The notes under the pieces were generated by a model. The model was not told the origin of the DNA. It ran no database searches and saw only the letters and a list, made by a program, of their open reading frames with translations. A stretch of DNA of 64,000 nt, taken from the NCBI RefSeq assembly GCF_003590095.1, contig NC_039478.1, positions 7,130,001-7,194,000 of the forward strand. Direction: 5' to 3'. The position numbers and the translations under genes were made by a program. The stretch is from Trichoplusia ni (lineage: Eukaryota > Arthropoda > Insecta > Lepidoptera > Noctuidae). Within the stretch, counting starts at the first letter, position 1, and each line of letters begins with the position of its first letter. Positions 63,591 through 64,000 of this stretch are shown piece after piece.

Positions 63591-64000
63591 TAATAATTTA
63601 AAATCAAATAAAATCGCAATAAAATATTTCAATATGAACTTTGAAAAAAAGACTTATTTTGGATAAAACTTCGATTTTCGTAAAAGATAGGACGTGAAGA
63701 AGGAAGAGCGTAAACAAAAAATAACGTAAGCATATAAATATTTATACCTACGACCAATTCGCTTCATGAATATTAAAAAAAACACCCGGCCTAAAATAAT
63801 AGTTATTAAAATTTATTCTGATAGGGAAAAATATAAGTGTTAAAAAAACCTTGATTTTTATGACGACAGAAAAAACATTTAAATCATCATTGATTCATTC
63901 AATCATTGACTGGATTACATACCTAGATGTAGTATTTACGATGATGATTTTTATTTTACATAATTTATTATGTTAACGCATAGTGAAATTCGATGTTCGT

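Larger units (their letters stand above)
57238..64000. other. Far-upstream non-coding region
   Basis: No gene recognised. It holds a protein-like minus-strand frame at 57928-58290 (see findings), a perfect palindrome at 58588-58615, a small GC-rich patch at 59.29-59.37 kb and a probable dispersed repeat at 63.48-63.59 kb. The rest shows nothing interpretable. Confidence 0.5.

Noticed and set aside
1..64000. CRISPR arrays, bacterial operons, rRNA genes, LTR retrotransposons with reverse transcriptase, or integrated viral genes
   Set aside because: No regularly spaced direct repeats, no prokaryotic gene organisation, no reverse transcriptase or integrase motifs and no recognisable viral gene were found on either strand.

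Overview
The window is AT-rich eukaryotic DNA with spliced coding exons, and no operons, Shine-Dalgarno sites or bacterial-type gene density. It is most likely an insect and probably a moth or butterfly (Lepidoptera). The lepidopteran assignment is an inference from the style of the dispersed repeats (40.3 kb, 41.2-42.1 kb, 63.5 kb) and from recalled repeat families, not from a database search.

One protein-coding gene is clearly supported, on the minus strand. Nine coding exons, joined by consensus GT/AG junctions whose phases all agree, give a 1249-residue protein. Its order is a basic N-terminal region, a PH domain, a Ras-association (RA) domain, a RhoGAP domain, and a long unstructured tail encoded by one 2.1 kb exon. 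This is the architecture of ARHGAP20 (RA-RhoGAP), a GTPase-activating protein for Rho-family GTPases. The key catalytic residues (R477, K518, R522, N590) are present, so an active GAP is predicted.

Layout: 1-1165 is 3' UTR. 1166-6573 holds the eight downstream coding exons, separated by short introns. 6574-48588 is a 42 kb first intron. 48589-48885 is the first coding exon. 48886 to about 49174 is the likely 5' UTR, with an Inr+DPE core-promoter candidate. From 49.2 kb to the end I recognise no gene. A CpG-rich stretch at 56.9-57.2 kb ends in a good splice donor and could be an alternative non-coding first exon.

The large intron holds most of the non-genic structure. It contains an 884 bp foldback transposon with 230 bp terminal inverted repeats that match at all but two positions found. 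It also contains a decayed insect dispersed repeat, a G-quadruplex-like run, perfect hairpins, CpG islets (one with an NRF1/Ewg-type motif inside a perfect inverted repeat), and a 0.63 kb cluster of E-boxes and bZIP sites that looks like an enhancer. I saw no rRNA, tRNA, CRISPR array or clear undescribed multi-gene system. The most interesting items are the protein's tail motifs (two DSGxxxS degrons, an SH3 ligand, a PDZ ligand, many Tyr motifs), the foldback element and the E-box/bZIP cluster.
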